A DNA stretch of 64,000 nucleotides from Pyxidicoccus sp. MSG2 (GTDB lineage Bacteria; Myxococcota; Myxococcia; Myxococcales; Myxococcaceae), in assembly GCF_026626705.1 (NCBI RefSeq), contig NZ_JAPNKC010000001.1:248001-312000 (forward strand). Reading direction: 5' to 3'. Numbering within the stretch: the stretch's first letter is position 1; each line of letters begins with the position of its first letter. This document shows positions 44,247-51,896 of the stretch, in pieces. The position numbers and the translations under genes are program-made. The notes beneath the pieces are model-generated. The model ran no database searches. It was not told the DNA's origin and saw only the letters and a program-made list of their open reading frames with translations.

Positions 44247-45224
44247 TCACGCCGTGGCGGCGGCGTCCCCGGGCGCCGAGTAGAACTGCCGCGCCCAGTG
44301 GCGATAGGCGCCGAGGATTCCCTCCGCCCGGGTGAGCGCGGGCGCCTCCACGTAGCGCTTGTTCTCCCAGATGGGGATGTCCTGCCTCAGGTCCGAGATG
44401 AACCCCCGGAAGAACAGGCCGAGGATGCGCTCCGTCAGGGCCGGGTCGGCGAAGCGGACGATGCTCGCCGCGAGCCGCAGCGTGACGCGCTCGTCATCCA
44501 GCGGCGTCGCCAGGGCGAACTGCCTGGAGCGCACTCCGAAGACGGAGTCCACCGCCTCCACGCATACGTAACCCAGGCCCCACACCTCCACGCGAAAGAC
44601 GAACTCAGCCCGTCCCGCCGTCCCCAGTGACTCCACGGAGCGGGACGAGGCAAAGGCCGCACGGAGACAGGGACCGTCCAGGCTTGGCGGGTCGACCACT
44701 CGCACGGCCTCGTACCCATGCAGCTCCGAGAAGTGCGTCAGGTCGATGCTGTTCTCGGTCACCTCTTGAGGATGGGTCCGCACGTCCACGCGCTCGACGC
44801 GCATGGCGGACCACTCCGCAGCGTCCAGCACTGGCACCTCCCACTGCGGGGGACGTCCTTCCGCGTGGTGCCATACCAGCAACAGCCCATTGCGCTCACG
44901 CAACGGCCAGGTCCCGATCCGCAGCCCCGCCACCGCGGGGCCGCCTTGAGAGGTGCCAACACAGTGGCCCTGGCCGTCGTAGCGAAAGCCATGAAGAGGA
45001 CAGCGGAAGCTGTCACCGCAGACGCGGCCGCCCCGCCCCAGGTGCGCCCCCAGGTGGGGGCAGTAGGCATCCAGCGCGAAGGCCGCGCCCGCTTCGGTGC
45101 GAAAGAGGACGAGCTCCTGCCCGAAGGCACGGCACGTGAGGCTGCCTCCGGCTGGCAGGTCACCGGATAGTCCCACGGCGAACCAGCCGTTCGGGTACGA
45201 CGGAAAGGGGTACCTCCGAGACAT
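44247..45224 (-). CDS. Rieske [2Fe-2S] non-heme iron oxygenase
   Basis: The 325-residue enzyme has a Rieske cluster (CPH 55-57 and CPLH 75-78) and a catalytic domain with NSIDLTHFSELHGY, providing the two His of a mononuclear iron site. The overall form is like ketosteroid/cholesterol-type and related Rieske oxygenases. ATG 45224 has GAGG five bases upstream; longer frames start in non-conserved sequence. It needs an external reductase, which is not encoded nearby. Its position in the operon suggests oxidation of the cluster product. Confidence 0.85.
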   Translation of the reverse strand: MSRRYPFPSYPNGWFAVGLSGDLPAGGSLTCRAFGQELVLFRTEAGAAFALDAYCPHLGAHLGRGGRVCGDSFRCPLHGFRYDGQGHCVGTSQGGPAVAGLRIGTWPLRERNGLLLVWHHAEGRPPQWEVPVLDAAEWSAMRVERVDVRTHPQEVTENSIDLTHFSELHGYEAVRVVDPPSLDGPCLRAAFASSRSVESLGTAGRAEFVFRVEVWGLGYVCVEAVDSVFGVRSRQFALATPLDDERVTLRLAASIVRFADPALTERILGLFFRGFISDLRQDIPIWENKRYVEAPALTRAEGILGAYRHWARQFYSAPGDAAATA

Positions 45225-45294
45225 GCGCACCTCGTCAGCAAGACACACCAGGAGGCCGCCCACCCCGGGTGTCGCGGAGATCTCCCGTGAATCT

Positions 45295-46236
45295 TCAGGA
45301 AGCCACTGTCGTGGGGACCTCGGGTGCGACTTCCCCCGCCCCCGTTCCCGGAAGCGGACGGAACTCGTTCCACCCGCGGTAGCTGATGTACTCCCGGTAT
45401 ACGCCGCCGCAGGCCTTGCGGACGCCGCAGGCCTGGCAGGGACTGCCAAACACCCGCATCGAGTCGCTCATGAAGGCGTCGTAGTCTTCAATCACCCGGC
45501 CCCGAATCATCATCCGGATGTCGCGGTACTCGTTGTTGAGGTGCAGGTCCTGCCGCTCGGCGACGCTGCAGTAGGGGAAGCCCTCAAGCGTCACCCGGCG
45601 GCCGCGCGCCAGGCAGTGGTCGATGGCTGGATAGAGGTGCGTGCGGACCTCCTCGAACGACGGGAGGATGCGCCCCAGCGCGAAGAGCGCGCTGCCGACC
45701 GGATGGATGTTGGAGATGTTGAAGTGGTCCACGCCCGCGTCACAGGCCACGCGGGCAATGGAGGGCAGCCGCTGGAGGTTCGCCCGGGTCACGACGGTGT
45801 TGGTCCGCACGCGAGCCCCCAGGGCCTTGACGTTCTGGATGGAGGCAATCACCCGGTTGAAGCCCCCGGGGGTATGGGTCTGCGTGTCGTGCGTCTGCGG
45901 GTCGTCGCCGTGCAGGGAGATGATGAACAGCTTCACGCCGAGCTCGAACGTCTTGCGAGCGAAATCCTCGTCCGCCAGGCGGGTGGCGTTCGTCTGTAGA
46001 TGCACCTCGCGGAAGCCCAGCGTCTGGATGAGCGCCAGCGTTTCCAGGAACCTGGGATGGATGGTGGGCTCTCCACCGTGGAAGTTCACGACGTCGTACG
46101 TCCCCGCGTGGGCACGGAGGAATGCGACGACCTCGTCGTAGTTCACCGTGTCCTTCGTGTAGAGCGGTGAGGCAACGACGCAGAACGTGCACTTGCTGTT
46201 GCACAAGTCCGTCAAGTGGATGCTCAGGCAGCGCAT
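45295..46236 (-). CDS. Radical SAM enzyme with C-terminal Cys cluster
   Basis: The 313-residue protein has the [4Fe-4S] motif CNSKCTFC (Cys12, 16, 19), the SAM-binding NFHGGEPTIHPRF region and a C-terminal SPCQACGVRKACGG segment for at least one auxiliary cluster (SPASM or Twitch-like). Such enzymes commonly modify ribosomal peptides through C-C, C-S or epimerised bonds. It overlaps the upstream glycosyltransferase-like gene by 13 bases. Together with a second radical SAM gene and a leader-like protein in the operon, a peptide-maturation role is likely. Confidence 0.88.
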   Translation of the reverse strand: MRCLSIHLTDLCNSKCTFCVVASPLYTKDTVNYDEVVAFLRAHAGTYDVVNFHGGEPTIHPRFLETLALIQTLGFREVHLQTNATRLADEDFARKTFELGVKLFIISLHGDDPQTHDTQTHTPGGFNRVIASIQNVKALGARVRTNTVVTRANLQRLPSIARVACDAGVDHFNISNIHPVGSALFALGRILPSFEEVRTHLYPAIDHCLARGRRVTLEGFPYCSVAERQDLHLNNEYRDIRMMIRGRVIEDYDAFMSDSMRVFGSPCQACGVRKACGGVYREYISYRGWNEFRPLPGTGAGEVAPEVPTTVAS

Positions 46237-47459
46237 GTCGTGTCTCCAGACAGATAGCCGTCGATGACCTGTGCGGCGGTGGGCAACTTGCCGAGCCGGA
46301 CGAGGTAGTCCTCCTGGCGCTGGCGGTGCGCGGAGCGTGCCGGACCCTCGAAGAGCAGCGCACGACAGACCGCCTCCAGGCGCTCTTCCTCCACCAACTC
46401 CACACGCTCGAAGGCCTCGCAGTAGCTGTTCCCGGCCAGGACCGGCTCCAGGTAGGCGCGGTACTTGAGGGGCCAGAGCAAGAAGGGATGGAGGGGAAAA
46501 AGCTCCAGCATCCAGGAGGGAGCCCCCCCCTGCTCCGGGGACGGGCCGTCCGCGTGGAGCGCGCGGGAGTTATGGAGCACCACCGTGGGAATCCCCGCGA
46601 CGATGGCCCGTGTCACCGTCGTCGCGGCGACGTTCGCGGACAGCATCAAGTCCACCGCGCCCAGCAGCACGTCGAACTCGGGGTCGGACACCTGCGGTGA
46701 TGGCCGGTACCGACTGCCCAGCACGGACCAGGCCTCGACCGGGGCGGGTCCCACGTGCAGCAGGTGCACGCGGGGCCCGAGGCGCTCCAGGCAGCGCGCC
46801 ATCACCCCGTTCACCGCGTCGATGACCCGCCGGGTGGCGGGCGGGTGGTGCTTCGCCAACTGCCAGTCCGCGCTGCAGAACAGCACGCACCGGTCCGCTT
46901 CGGAAAGCCCCAGCGCCTCCCGGGCGGCCGCGCGGCGTGTGTCCGCGCGCTGGGAGCCATCCGTGGAGATGCAGCGGAAGGCTCCGGGGCGGAGCTCGGG
47001 GCGCAGGATGGGGACCGGCAGCAGCCTCCAGGGCAACGCCTCAATCCACCGGCTGACGGCGAGGCTCTCCGTGTCGGTGCGGTCGATGACGAAGCCACTC
47101 TCCCGGTAGTCCCAGGTGTCCATCGCGATGAGGGGGAGGCCATGGCGGGTCAGGGCCTCGGTGCCGCAGCGGTGGGCGCGCAGCGTGGCGTGGACGGAGT
47201 TGAAGTCACAGAGAATCAGGGCGTCGGGTCGCTCGGTCCGGATGACGTCTTGCAGGAGGAGTTCCAGCAGGGGGCCCAGGTGTCCGGCCACCCGCTCCAC
47301 GCGGAAGCCGGTTCCCTCGAAGAGGGGACCGACCGAATCCGCGGCGACGAAGAGGGCCTCCCCTCCCGTCGCACGCAGTTCCTCCGCAATGCGCAGGGCC
47401 ATGACACCCCTGCCCCAGGAGTTGGGCCCGAGGACCAAGAGCAGGTGCTTGCGGCTCAT
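46224..47459 (-). CDS. Glycosyltransferase-like protein (copy 2)
   Basis: The 411-residue protein reads as a two-domain GT-B-like fold: LLLVLGPNSWGRGVMALRIA at the N-terminus, and a C-terminal donor-site-like region with LLGAVDLMLSAN and AIVAGIPTVVLHNSRAL. It is clearly paralogous to its upstream neighbour. It overlaps that gene by four bases and the radical SAM gene by 13. No membrane segment or signal is seen. Glycosyl transfer is likely but not proven; catalytic residues cannot be assigned by eye. Confidence 0.6.
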   Translation of the reverse strand: MSRKHLLLVLGPNSWGRGVMALRIAEELRATGGEALFVAADSVGPLFEGTGFRVERVAGHLGPLLELLLQDVIRTERPDALILCDFNSVHATLRAHRCGTEALTRHGLPLIAMDTWDYRESGFVIDRTDTESLAVSRWIEALPWRLLPVPILRPELRPGAFRCISTDGSQRADTRRAAAREALGLSEADRCVLFCSADWQLAKHHPPATRRVIDAVNGVMARCLERLGPRVHLLHVGPAPVEAWSVLGSRYRPSPQVSDPEFDVLLGAVDLMLSANVAATTVTRAIVAGIPTVVLHNSRALHADGPSPEQGGAPSWMLELFPLHPFLLWPLKYRAYLEPVLAGNSYCEAFERVELVEEERLEAVCRALLFEGPARSAHRQRQEDYLVRLGKLPTAAQVIDGYLSGDTTCAA

Positions 47460-48706
47460 GCGGCGATGGTCCCCTCCGCGAGGTACTGGCGGACCACCTC
47501 CGAGGCGCGGGGTAGTCGGCGAACCCCCGCCACATAGGCGGCCTGCCGCTCCAGCATGCTCCGCCTGGACGTGTCGTCATGGAGCAGTTGCTGGCACGTC
47601 TCCACGAAGGCGCGCTCGTCGGTGAGCTCCACCGTCTCGACGGCCCTCATGAAGGGGTTGTCCTTCAGCACAGGGGCCAGGAAGTCGAACCACCCCAGGG
47701 GCCAGAGGCGGAAGCGATAGAGGGGCAGCGTGTCCACGAGCCAGCGCCGCAGCGCGTCCGACGGCGGCTGCGGGAGCCGCGACTCCAGCTCGAACAACTC
47801 CTCCACCTCGTGCGAGTTGTGCACGACCACGGTGGGCACACCCGAGGCGATGGCCTTGAGGTTCGTCCCGGCGGAGATGTTGGCGGACACCAACAGGTCG
47901 GAGCTCCCGAGCAGCTCCTCGAAGTGGAGCGACTGGAGCGGCGGCAGCCAGTGGTAGCGCTCCCCCAGGCGCTCCTGGAGCGGGAAGGCGGCAGGCCCCA
48001 CGTGGACGAGGTGCACCGAGGGGCCCAGGCGCGAGACATATTCCGCCAGCAGGAGCGGAAGCGCGGCCGCCATCCGGTTGCCATGCCGGCTCCGGTAGCG
48101 CATGTGCTGCCACGTCGCGGTGCAGAGCAGGACGAGGCGCTCCGAATCACCAATGCCCAGGTTGTCCCGCAGGTGCGTCCTCACACGGCGCGTCAGCCGT
48201 ACGGGCTCCGGCATGCAGTCGTAGGCACCCGGCCGGGGCGCGGAGTGAAGGATGGGGACCGGCAGCAGGGGCCGTGAGGCGCGTGCCAGCCCCAGGTCCA
48301 GCGCCTGCGGCTCGCCGAGAAAGAGGTCCATCGTCGCGCCCGTGGTCGCCTGGTCCCAGGTGTCAATGGCGAGGAGCGGCAGGCCGTACTGGGCCAGGAA
48401 CGACGCATCCACGTTGGCCTGCGAGCAGAAGCGCTGCGTGGTGGCCATGTCCGATAGGACGATGGCCGTGGGGCGCTCGTCCTTGACGAGCGAGTCCACG
48501 TAGGCGCGCACCAGCATGCCCGCTTCGTCGCTGATGAACTCCCGGGCGAACGGCGTGTCCGCCATCAGCAGCGAGTTGGATTTGTGCGCGAGGAAGGAGA
48601 CCGAGCTGCCTTGCGCCGTCAGCTCTTCGGCGATGCGCAGGCCCAGCGCGGTCTCTCCCCACCCCGCCCGCGTGAGAGCGAGAAAGAGGAATCGGTCAGC
48701 CTTCAT
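47456..48706 (-). CDS. Glycosyltransferase-like protein (copy 1)
   Basis: The 416-residue protein (from ATG 48706) matches the next gene along its length: FLFLALTRAGWGETALGLRIA, LLAIDTWDQATTG, SRPLLPVPIL, and the donor-like ASGVPTVVVHNSHEVEELFE. The shared LPLLAIDTWD/LPLIAMDTWD and LLPVPIL blocks show duplication. It overlaps the nucleotidyltransferase gene by 11 bases. Its place directly after a sugar nucleotidyltransferase supports use of an activated sugar. A GTG at 48715 is an alternative start. Confidence 0.6.
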   Translation of the reverse strand: MKADRFLFLALTRAGWGETALGLRIAEELTAQGSSVSFLAHKSNSLLMADTPFAREFISDEAGMLVRAYVDSLVKDERPTAIVLSDMATTQRFCSQANVDASFLAQYGLPLLAIDTWDQATTGATMDLFLGEPQALDLGLARASRPLLPVPILHSAPRPGAYDCMPEPVRLTRRVRTHLRDNLGIGDSERLVLLCTATWQHMRYRSRHGNRMAAALPLLLAEYVSRLGPSVHLVHVGPAAFPLQERLGERYHWLPPLQSLHFEELLGSSDLLVSANISAGTNLKAIASGVPTVVVHNSHEVEELFELESRLPQPPSDALRRWLVDTLPLYRFRLWPLGWFDFLAPVLKDNPFMRAVETVELTDERAFVETCQQLLHDDTSRRSMLERQAAYVAGVRRLPRASEVVRQYLAEGTIAA

Positions 48707-49475
48707 GCGGCTCACGCGGCGGAGGTCGAAGCAGCAGCGAGGCGAGGCCTTCCGGCGTTCCCGCGTCCCTGTAGCTGCCCCCGGCGAAGAAATGGGCCTC
48801 CACCTTCAGTCCTGCGTGGATGGCCTTGTCGAACAGCTCTCCCAGGTGAACGTCCTGCGTCTGCGGCACGGCCGCCAGGTGCTCATGCAGGAAGTGACCG
48901 AAAGTGGGGGACCAGACAGCCATCCCCCAGGTGTTGCGGACATCCGTCCGGGCCGGCTTCTCCTGCACCTGGAGCACCCGGCCATGGCGGTCCATCGTGA
49001 CGGGGCCGAGCTGCTCGGGGCGGTCCGTCGGGAAGACGCCCAGCATGACATCCGCGCGGCGGCTCACGATTTCACGACACAGCAGAGCCGGGCCATGGAG
49101 GGGTTGGTAGATGGTGTCGGGCAGCGCGAGGCAGACATACCGCTCACCCACCCACGGGTAGGCGACGTCGACGGCGCGCGCCAGTCCATCGGCATTCTCC
49201 TGGATGAGGTAGCCCAGGTTGATGCCGTAGTCGCCCCCGCCGCCGAGCAGACTGAAGAAGTCTGCCTTCGCGGGCGACACGACGAGCAGCACACGCTGCA
49301 GCTCCGCCTGCCGCATGGCGCGCAGCGTGTACTCGATGGCGGTCATCGGTTGGGCACGCCGCTCCTCGCCATCCAACTCGTAGACGATGGGCAGCAGCTC
49401 CTTGGGGTAGCGAAGCGGGCTGAGCCGCACGGCGCGCCCCGCCGCGGGCACCACCCCGATGAAGTCATTCCTCAT
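48696..49475 (-). CDS. Sugar-1-phosphate nucleotidyltransferase
   Basis: The 259-residue protein belongs to the NTP-transferase family. The N-terminus reads GVVPAAGRAVRLSPLRYPKELLPI, which holds the nucleotide-binding loop and conserved Lys, followed by LALPDTIYQP (the metal-binding Asp) and VQEKPART. It is like glucose-1-phosphate thymidylyl- or uridylyltransferases. ATG 49475 has GGAG six bases upstream. It would make the activated sugar used by the two glycosyltransferase-like proteins encoded just after it. Confidence 0.85.
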   Translation of the reverse strand: MRNDFIGVVPAAGRAVRLSPLRYPKELLPIVYELDGEERRAQPMTAIEYTLRAMRQAELQRVLLVVSPAKADFFSLLGGGGDYGINLGYLIQENADGLARAVDVAYPWVGERYVCLALPDTIYQPLHGPALLCREIVSRRADVMLGVFPTDRPEQLGPVTMDRHGRVLQVQEKPARTDVRNTWGMAVWSPTFGHFLHEHLAAVPQTQDVHLGELFDKAIHAGLKVEAHFFAGGSYRDAGTPEGLASLLLRPPPREPHEG

Positions 49476-49554
49476 GACCAACTCCGTTCGGGTCTTGCGG
49501 GCCGCATGGAGCGCGCCGTCATCCGTTGTCGGAAAAGCCAGTCAATGCGGGTGC

Positions 49555-49854
49555 CTATTCGTAGCCTCCTCCATCATCCACTTTTTCTAGGTTCATTGCC
49601 TTGACTTCCAGCGAGGAGCCCACCTTCTCCACCTGGGCGGTGAACTCCGCGAGCGGCGCCTGCGTCACGCGCTTGATCTCCTCGATGGTTTCATCGGAGA
49701 GGCCGTACTGCGCCTTCAGGGACTCGGGCGCCTCGATGAGGCGGCGGGCGAACATCGGGTCCTGCGAAGCCTGTCGCAGGGCATCTCGGAGGCTCAAGGG
49801 GTTTTCGACCTGCTGCGGGGCTGCATTCGGAAGCTTCAGGACGCTCTGGGCCAC
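49555..49854 (-). CDS. Candidate RiPP precursor with NHLP/Os1348-like leader
   Basis: GTG at 49854, preceded by AGGGAG five bases upstream, gives 99 residues. The middle (about 20-63) reads LRDALRQASQDPMFARRLIE and LKAQYGLSDETIEEIK. This matches the alpha-helical pattern of NHLP-clan (Os1348, LigA-like) leader peptides, with DPxFxxxLxxxPxxxLxxYGL. The C-terminal 20 residues end VDDGGGYE, a flexible Gly-rich tail with one Tyr. It lies 22 bases after a radical SAM gene. The longer frame to 49935 overlaps that gene and adds a basic extension. Precursor status is inference. Confidence 0.6.
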   Translation of the reverse strand: MAQSVLKLPNAAPQQVENPLSLRDALRQASQDPMFARRLIEAPESLKAQYGLSDETIEEIKRVTQAPLAEFTAQVEKVGSSLEVKAMNLEKVDDGGGYE

Positions 49855-49876
49855 GGGGGCTCCCTTCTGTGGGACT

Positions 49877-50947
49877 TCATGAGGTACCAGTGGGGTTGGG
49901 CGCCGCCGGAATGGATTCAGCCATGGGCGCTTCACCCAACTGGAGTGTCAGCCGGATATCGATGGACTCCTGCACCCCCCGGCTCGCGAGGTGTTCCTTC
50001 AATGCCGTGCGGCCGGCCTCCGTCGCCAGAACGGAGAAACACATGTCGCACCCATTCGTGAATCCCGAGCGCCCCGGCGAATGGACAGCCTGGATGAGGT
50101 CGGGATTCCGCTTGAACAGCTCCGCCACGCCACGGGGCCCGTGAGTCCGCAGGAACTGATAGTCGGCCCGCTGGCTTGCCCGCTCCATGAGCGCCTGGAA
50201 CCCGAGTTCCCGCAGGCTGCCCAGGTAGTGCGGCACCTCGCGGAAGTCGTGGTGCGCGGCGGCCTTGGCGATGTGGCAACTGAAGACGTCGCCGTCGGGG
50301 TTGACCATGGGGGTCCCCGTCCAACAGGAGCACTCGTATTCCTCGGGCGTCGGCGCGCGCAGCGAGGACTGATTGCGAAGCACGCGAGCGGCGAAGTACG
50401 GGTTTGGGATGACGCGCTCCTCGTAGAAGCGCACGCGCCTGGCATAACGCGCATACTCCGCGCGCACGGCCTCCAACTCCTGAGTGTTTGTATAGGTGAT
50501 GCAGATGGTGATGGTCTTCACCCCCTGCTCGAACGCCGCCTCGATGACGTTATAGACGTTCTGGTAGGGCACCCTGCGTTGGTGAAAGACATCCGAGCTC
50601 AGGTAGAGGTGCGTCAGGCCGGGAAGCTGGCGAAGCATGTCCCTTGCGGCCTCGGGGGAGGTGCCCCAGTTCGAGCTCGTGAAGCAACCCACGCCAGCGC
50701 CGCGCTCGGCCGCCCGGGCAACGCTCTGCTTGAGCGCGGCGAAGCGCATGAAGGGCTCTCCGCCGGTGAAGATGATGGTGGGGACGCCATAGTCACAGGC
50801 CTGACCCACCCAATCCGCCAGTTCCTCGGGCTCCGCCTCGCGGTCGCGCTTCGAGCCGATGAAGCCGCAATGCGCGCACCCCACGTTGCAGGCTTCGGTG
50901 ACGCTGACAAGGAGCGACTTGAACCGCGGCAACCCAGGGGCCGGCAT
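49877..50947 (-). CDS. Radical SAM enzyme with SPASM-like C-terminus
   Basis: The 356-residue protein (from ATG 50947, with GGAGAG upstream) has CNVGCAHC (Cys20, 24, 27), the SAM-binding FTGGEPF, and further cysteines (CSCWTGTPMVNPDGDVFSCH; NGCDMCFSVL) in a SPASM-like arrangement for auxiliary clusters. SPASM enzymes typically modify ribosomal peptides. It is the first gene of the eight-gene operon, immediately before the leader-like protein gene. A GTG at 51004 is an alternative start. Confidence 0.88.
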   Translation of the reverse strand: MPAPGLPRFKSLLVSVTEACNVGCAHCGFIGSKRDREAEPEELADWVGQACDYGVPTIIFTGGEPFMRFAALKQSVARAAERGAGVGCFTSSNWGTSPEAARDMLRQLPGLTHLYLSSDVFHQRRVPYQNVYNVIEAAFEQGVKTITICITYTNTQELEAVRAEYARYARRVRFYEERVIPNPYFAARVLRNQSSLRAPTPEEYECSCWTGTPMVNPDGDVFSCHIAKAAAHHDFREVPHYLGSLRELGFQALMERASQRADYQFLRTHGPRGVAELFKRNPDLIQAVHSPGRSGFTNGCDMCFSVLATEAGRTALKEHLASRGVQESIDIRLTLQLGEAPMAESIPAAPNPTGTS

Positions 50948-51014
50948 GACGAAGTCTCTCCATTCCTGTTGCGCCCCCGGGTGCCACCCGCCAGGGTATG
51001 GCACTCAAAGAGCC

Positions 51015-51035
51015 ACTGACTCAGAGGCAGTCAGT
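51015..51035. promoter_or_regulatory. Operator-like inverted repeat downstream of the radical SAM operon promoter
   Basis: ACTGACT-cagaggc-AGTCAGT is a perfect seven-base inverted repeat with a seven-base centre (14-base centre-to-centre spacing). It lies roughly 11 to 31 bases after the predicted transcription start of the minus-strand operon. It would suit a repressor, or form an RNA hairpin in the leader. Confidence 0.5.
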
Positions 51036-51052
51036 CCTTCACTTCGGGTAAT

Positions 51053-51082
51053 AGAATAGTTTTCGTGATTTTCCACTGTCAA
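51053..51082 (-). promoter_or_regulatory. Sigma-70-type promoter of the candidate RiPP operon
   Basis: Read on the minus strand: TTGACA (51082-51077), an 18-base spacer, and TATTCT (51058-51053). The -35 is perfect and the -10 has four of six consensus bases, in an unusually AT-rich patch for this genome. Transcription would start near 51046 and run into the first radical SAM gene. Confidence 0.6.
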
Positions 51083-51133
51083 GGCGTTTCCCAAATCCCA
51101 TGGTATGACCAGCCCATTCCAGGGAGGAGCGGA

Positions 51134-51892
51134 TTGGCGCCGATCATCCGGGTGGACAACCTGCGCAAGTGCTTCGATTCGCAGGTGGCGGTAGACGGTG
51201 TCTCGTTCGAGGTACGGGCCGGACAGGTGTTCGGGCTGCTGGGGCCCAACGGCGCGGGAAAGACAACGACCCTGGAGATGCTCGAAACGCTGCTTGAGCC
51301 AGATGAAGGGAGCATCATCATCGATGGCATCGACGCGCGGCGGGAGCCCTGGGCAGTGCGGGCACGGATTGGCGTGCTGCTTCAGCAGTCCAGCTTCCAT
51401 CCGCACCTGACGCTCGTAGAGTTGCTGCGCATGTTCAGCGCGCTCTACCAGGTGCGGGGAGACCCGGAAGCCTCCCTGCGTCACGTACAGTTGCTCGACA
51501 AGCGACACTCCACTTTTGACAGGCTTTCAGGCGGGCAGCGCCAGCGGTTTTCCATTGCCGTGGCACTAGTGAACCAGCCTCGCGTCGTCTTCCTGGACGA
51601 GCCGACCTCCGGGTTGGACCCTCAGTCCCGGCACCACCTCTGGGAACTCATCCGCCGGGTGCGTGACGAGGGCACCACCGTCGTGCTGACGACGCACTAC
51701 ATGGACGAGGCGGAGCAACTCTGCGACCAGCTCGCCATCCTCGATGGCGGCCGCATCGTCCGCATGGCGCCGCCGGTCCAGCTCGTGGATGAGCTGGTGG
51801 CTTCCGGGTTCCGGCGACCCGTCCAGCCACGCGCGGCGACGCTGGAGGACGTCTTCCTCCACCTGACGGGCAAGCAGCTCCGGGAGGGCTAG
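51134..51892 (+). CDS. ABC transporter ATP-binding protein
   Basis: The 252-residue protein has Walker A GPNGAGKT (37-44), signature LSGGQRQRF, Walker B VVFLDEPTSGLDP and the switch His in VLTTHYMDEAEQ. It is a DrrA/CcmA-like exporter ATPase. TTG at 51134 has GGGAGGAG directly upstream and begins at the conserved N-terminus; a GTG at 51065 lacks such a site. It is divergent from the radical SAM operon and four bases before its permease gene, so it probably exports the cluster product. Confidence 0.88.
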   Translation: MAPIIRVDNLRKCFDSQVAVDGVSFEVRAGQVFGLLGPNGAGKTTTLEMLETLLEPDEGSIIIDGIDARREPWAVRARIGVLLQQSSFHPHLTLVELLRMFSALYQVRGDPEASLRHVQLLDKRHSTFDRLSGGQRQRFSIAVALVNQPRVVFLDEPTSGLDPQSRHHLWELIRRVRDEGTTVVLTTHYMDEAEQLCDQLAILDGGRIVRMAPPVQLVDELVASGFRRPVQPRAATLEDVFLHLTGKQLREG

Positions 51893-51896
51893 GGCC

